From: Serratia marcescens subsp. marcescens ATCC 13880
Lineage (GTDB): Bacteria; Pseudomonadota; Gammaproteobacteria; Enterobacterales; Enterobacteriaceae
Assembly: GCF_017299535.1 (NCBI RefSeq)
Contig: NZ_CP071238.1
Span: 4,960,001-5,024,000, forward strand
DNA: 64,000 bases
Direction: 5' to 3'
Positions 63,477 to 64,000 of this stretch are shown piece after piece; position 1 is the first letter of the stretch, and every line of letters begins with the position of its first letter. The notes beneath the pieces are model-generated. The model saw nothing but the letters and a program-made list of their open reading frames with translations. It was not told the DNA's origin and did no database searches. A program made the translations under genes and the position numbers.

Positions 63477-64000
63477 TTATACCCCGTACTGCTCGCGGTA
63501 AGCGCGCACCGCCGCCAGGTGGTCCGCCATCTCCGGTTTCTCTTCCAGATAGGCGATCAGATCCTTCAGCGTGACGATTGAAATCACCTTGCAGTGATAG
63601 TCGCGCTCCACTTCCTGAATGGCGGAGATATCCGCGCGGCCGCGTTCCTGACGGTCGAGGGAGATCAGCACGCCCGCCAGCGAAGCGCCGCTGGCGCCGA
63701 TGATTTCCATCGATTCGCGGATCGCGGTGCCGGCGGTGATCACATCGTCCACCAGCATCACGCGCCCCTGCAGCGGGCTGCCCACCAGCGAACCGCCTTC
63801 GCCGTGCGTCTTGGCCTCCTTGCGGTTAAAGCAGTAAGGCACATCGCGCTCATGGTGTTCCGCCAGCGCCACCGCCGTGGTGGTGGCGATAGGAATTCCT
63901 TTATAGGCCGGGCCAAACAGCAGATCGAAATCGATGCCGGAATCCATCAGGGCTTCGGCGTAGAAGCGCCCCAACAGCGCAAGATCGCGCCCGGTATTAA
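63477..64000 (-). CDS. pyrE: Orotate phosphoribosyltransferase (5' end outside window)
   Basis: PyrE joins orotate and PRPP to orotidine monophosphate in pyrimidine synthesis. About 174 C-terminal codons are visible; the frame stays open to the window edge, so the first 39 or so residues of the 213-residue family protein are missing. The PRPP-binding motif [13 protein letters not shown] and the [13 protein letters not shown] flexible loop are intact, and the end EQYGV matches the family. Confidence 0.97.
   Translation of the reverse strand, partial: NTGRDLALLGRFYAEALMDSGIDFDLLFGPAYKGIPIATTTAVALAEHHERDVPYCFNRKEAKTHGEGGSLVGSPLQGRVMLVDDVITAGTAIRESMEIIGASGASLAGVLISLDRQERGRADISAIQEVERDYHCKVISIVTLKDLIAYLEEKPEMADHLAAVRAYREQYGV

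Overview
The window is an ordinary, gene-dense chromosome segment from an enterobacterium of the Serratia type. The call rests on high GC, proteins that track their E. coli counterparts almost residue for residue, E. coli-like gene order, and a lipopolysaccharide (LPS) core locus of the Klebsiella/Serratia kind (waaE, wabG, wabH and a wabN-like gene rather than the E. coli waaG/P/B set). I see no phage, insertion sequence, integron, CRISPR array, toxin-antitoxin module, tRNA or rRNA.

Layout. 1-6.5 kb: end of ppc, then the MetJ regulon (metF, metBL, metJ) with two clear MetJ operators. 6.6-15.4 kb: rpmE, priA, cytR, ftsN, hslVU with a sigma-32 promoter, menA, rraA and zapB. 15.7-19.4 kb: the glycerol operon glpFKX. 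19.6-23.7 kb: emrD, a SufR-like cysteine regulator paired with fpr, yiiR and yiiQ. 23.8-30.8 kb: tpiA, sbp, pfkA, fieF, cpxP and cpxRA. 30.8-32.9 kb: trmL plus two accessory genes, a CHAD-domain protein and a DUF3313-type lipoprotein. 32.9-40.3 kb: cysE-gpsA-secB-grxC-yibN, gpmM, envC and yibQ. 40.3-42.5 kb: kbl-tdh. 42.8-58.0 kb: LPS inner and outer core synthesis from hldD to waaE. 58.0-64 kb: coaD, mutM, rpmBG, radC, coaBC, dut, slmA and the 3' part of pyrE.

Relative to E. coli K-12, two blocks that lie far apart there (metJ to cpxRA, and trmL to pyrE) are joined here at the cpxA/trmL boundary.

The LPS locus works as one pathway. HldD makes the heptose donor. WaaC, WaaF and WaaQ add heptoses. 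WaaA adds Kdo and WaaE adds glucose. WabG and WabH build the outer core, which a wabN-like deacetylase would modify, and WaaL joins O antigen. Two further GT9 enzymes, one GT4 and one GT2 have no clear assignment. The wabN-like gene carries a one-base frameshift.

I did not find a convincing new multi-gene system. The observations most worth following are the broken wabN, a large structured leader ahead of rpmBG, the SufR-like regulator/fpr pair with a Fur-like site, strong hairpins at the 5' ends of gpmM, rpmE and hslVU, and the unassigned core glycosyltransferases.
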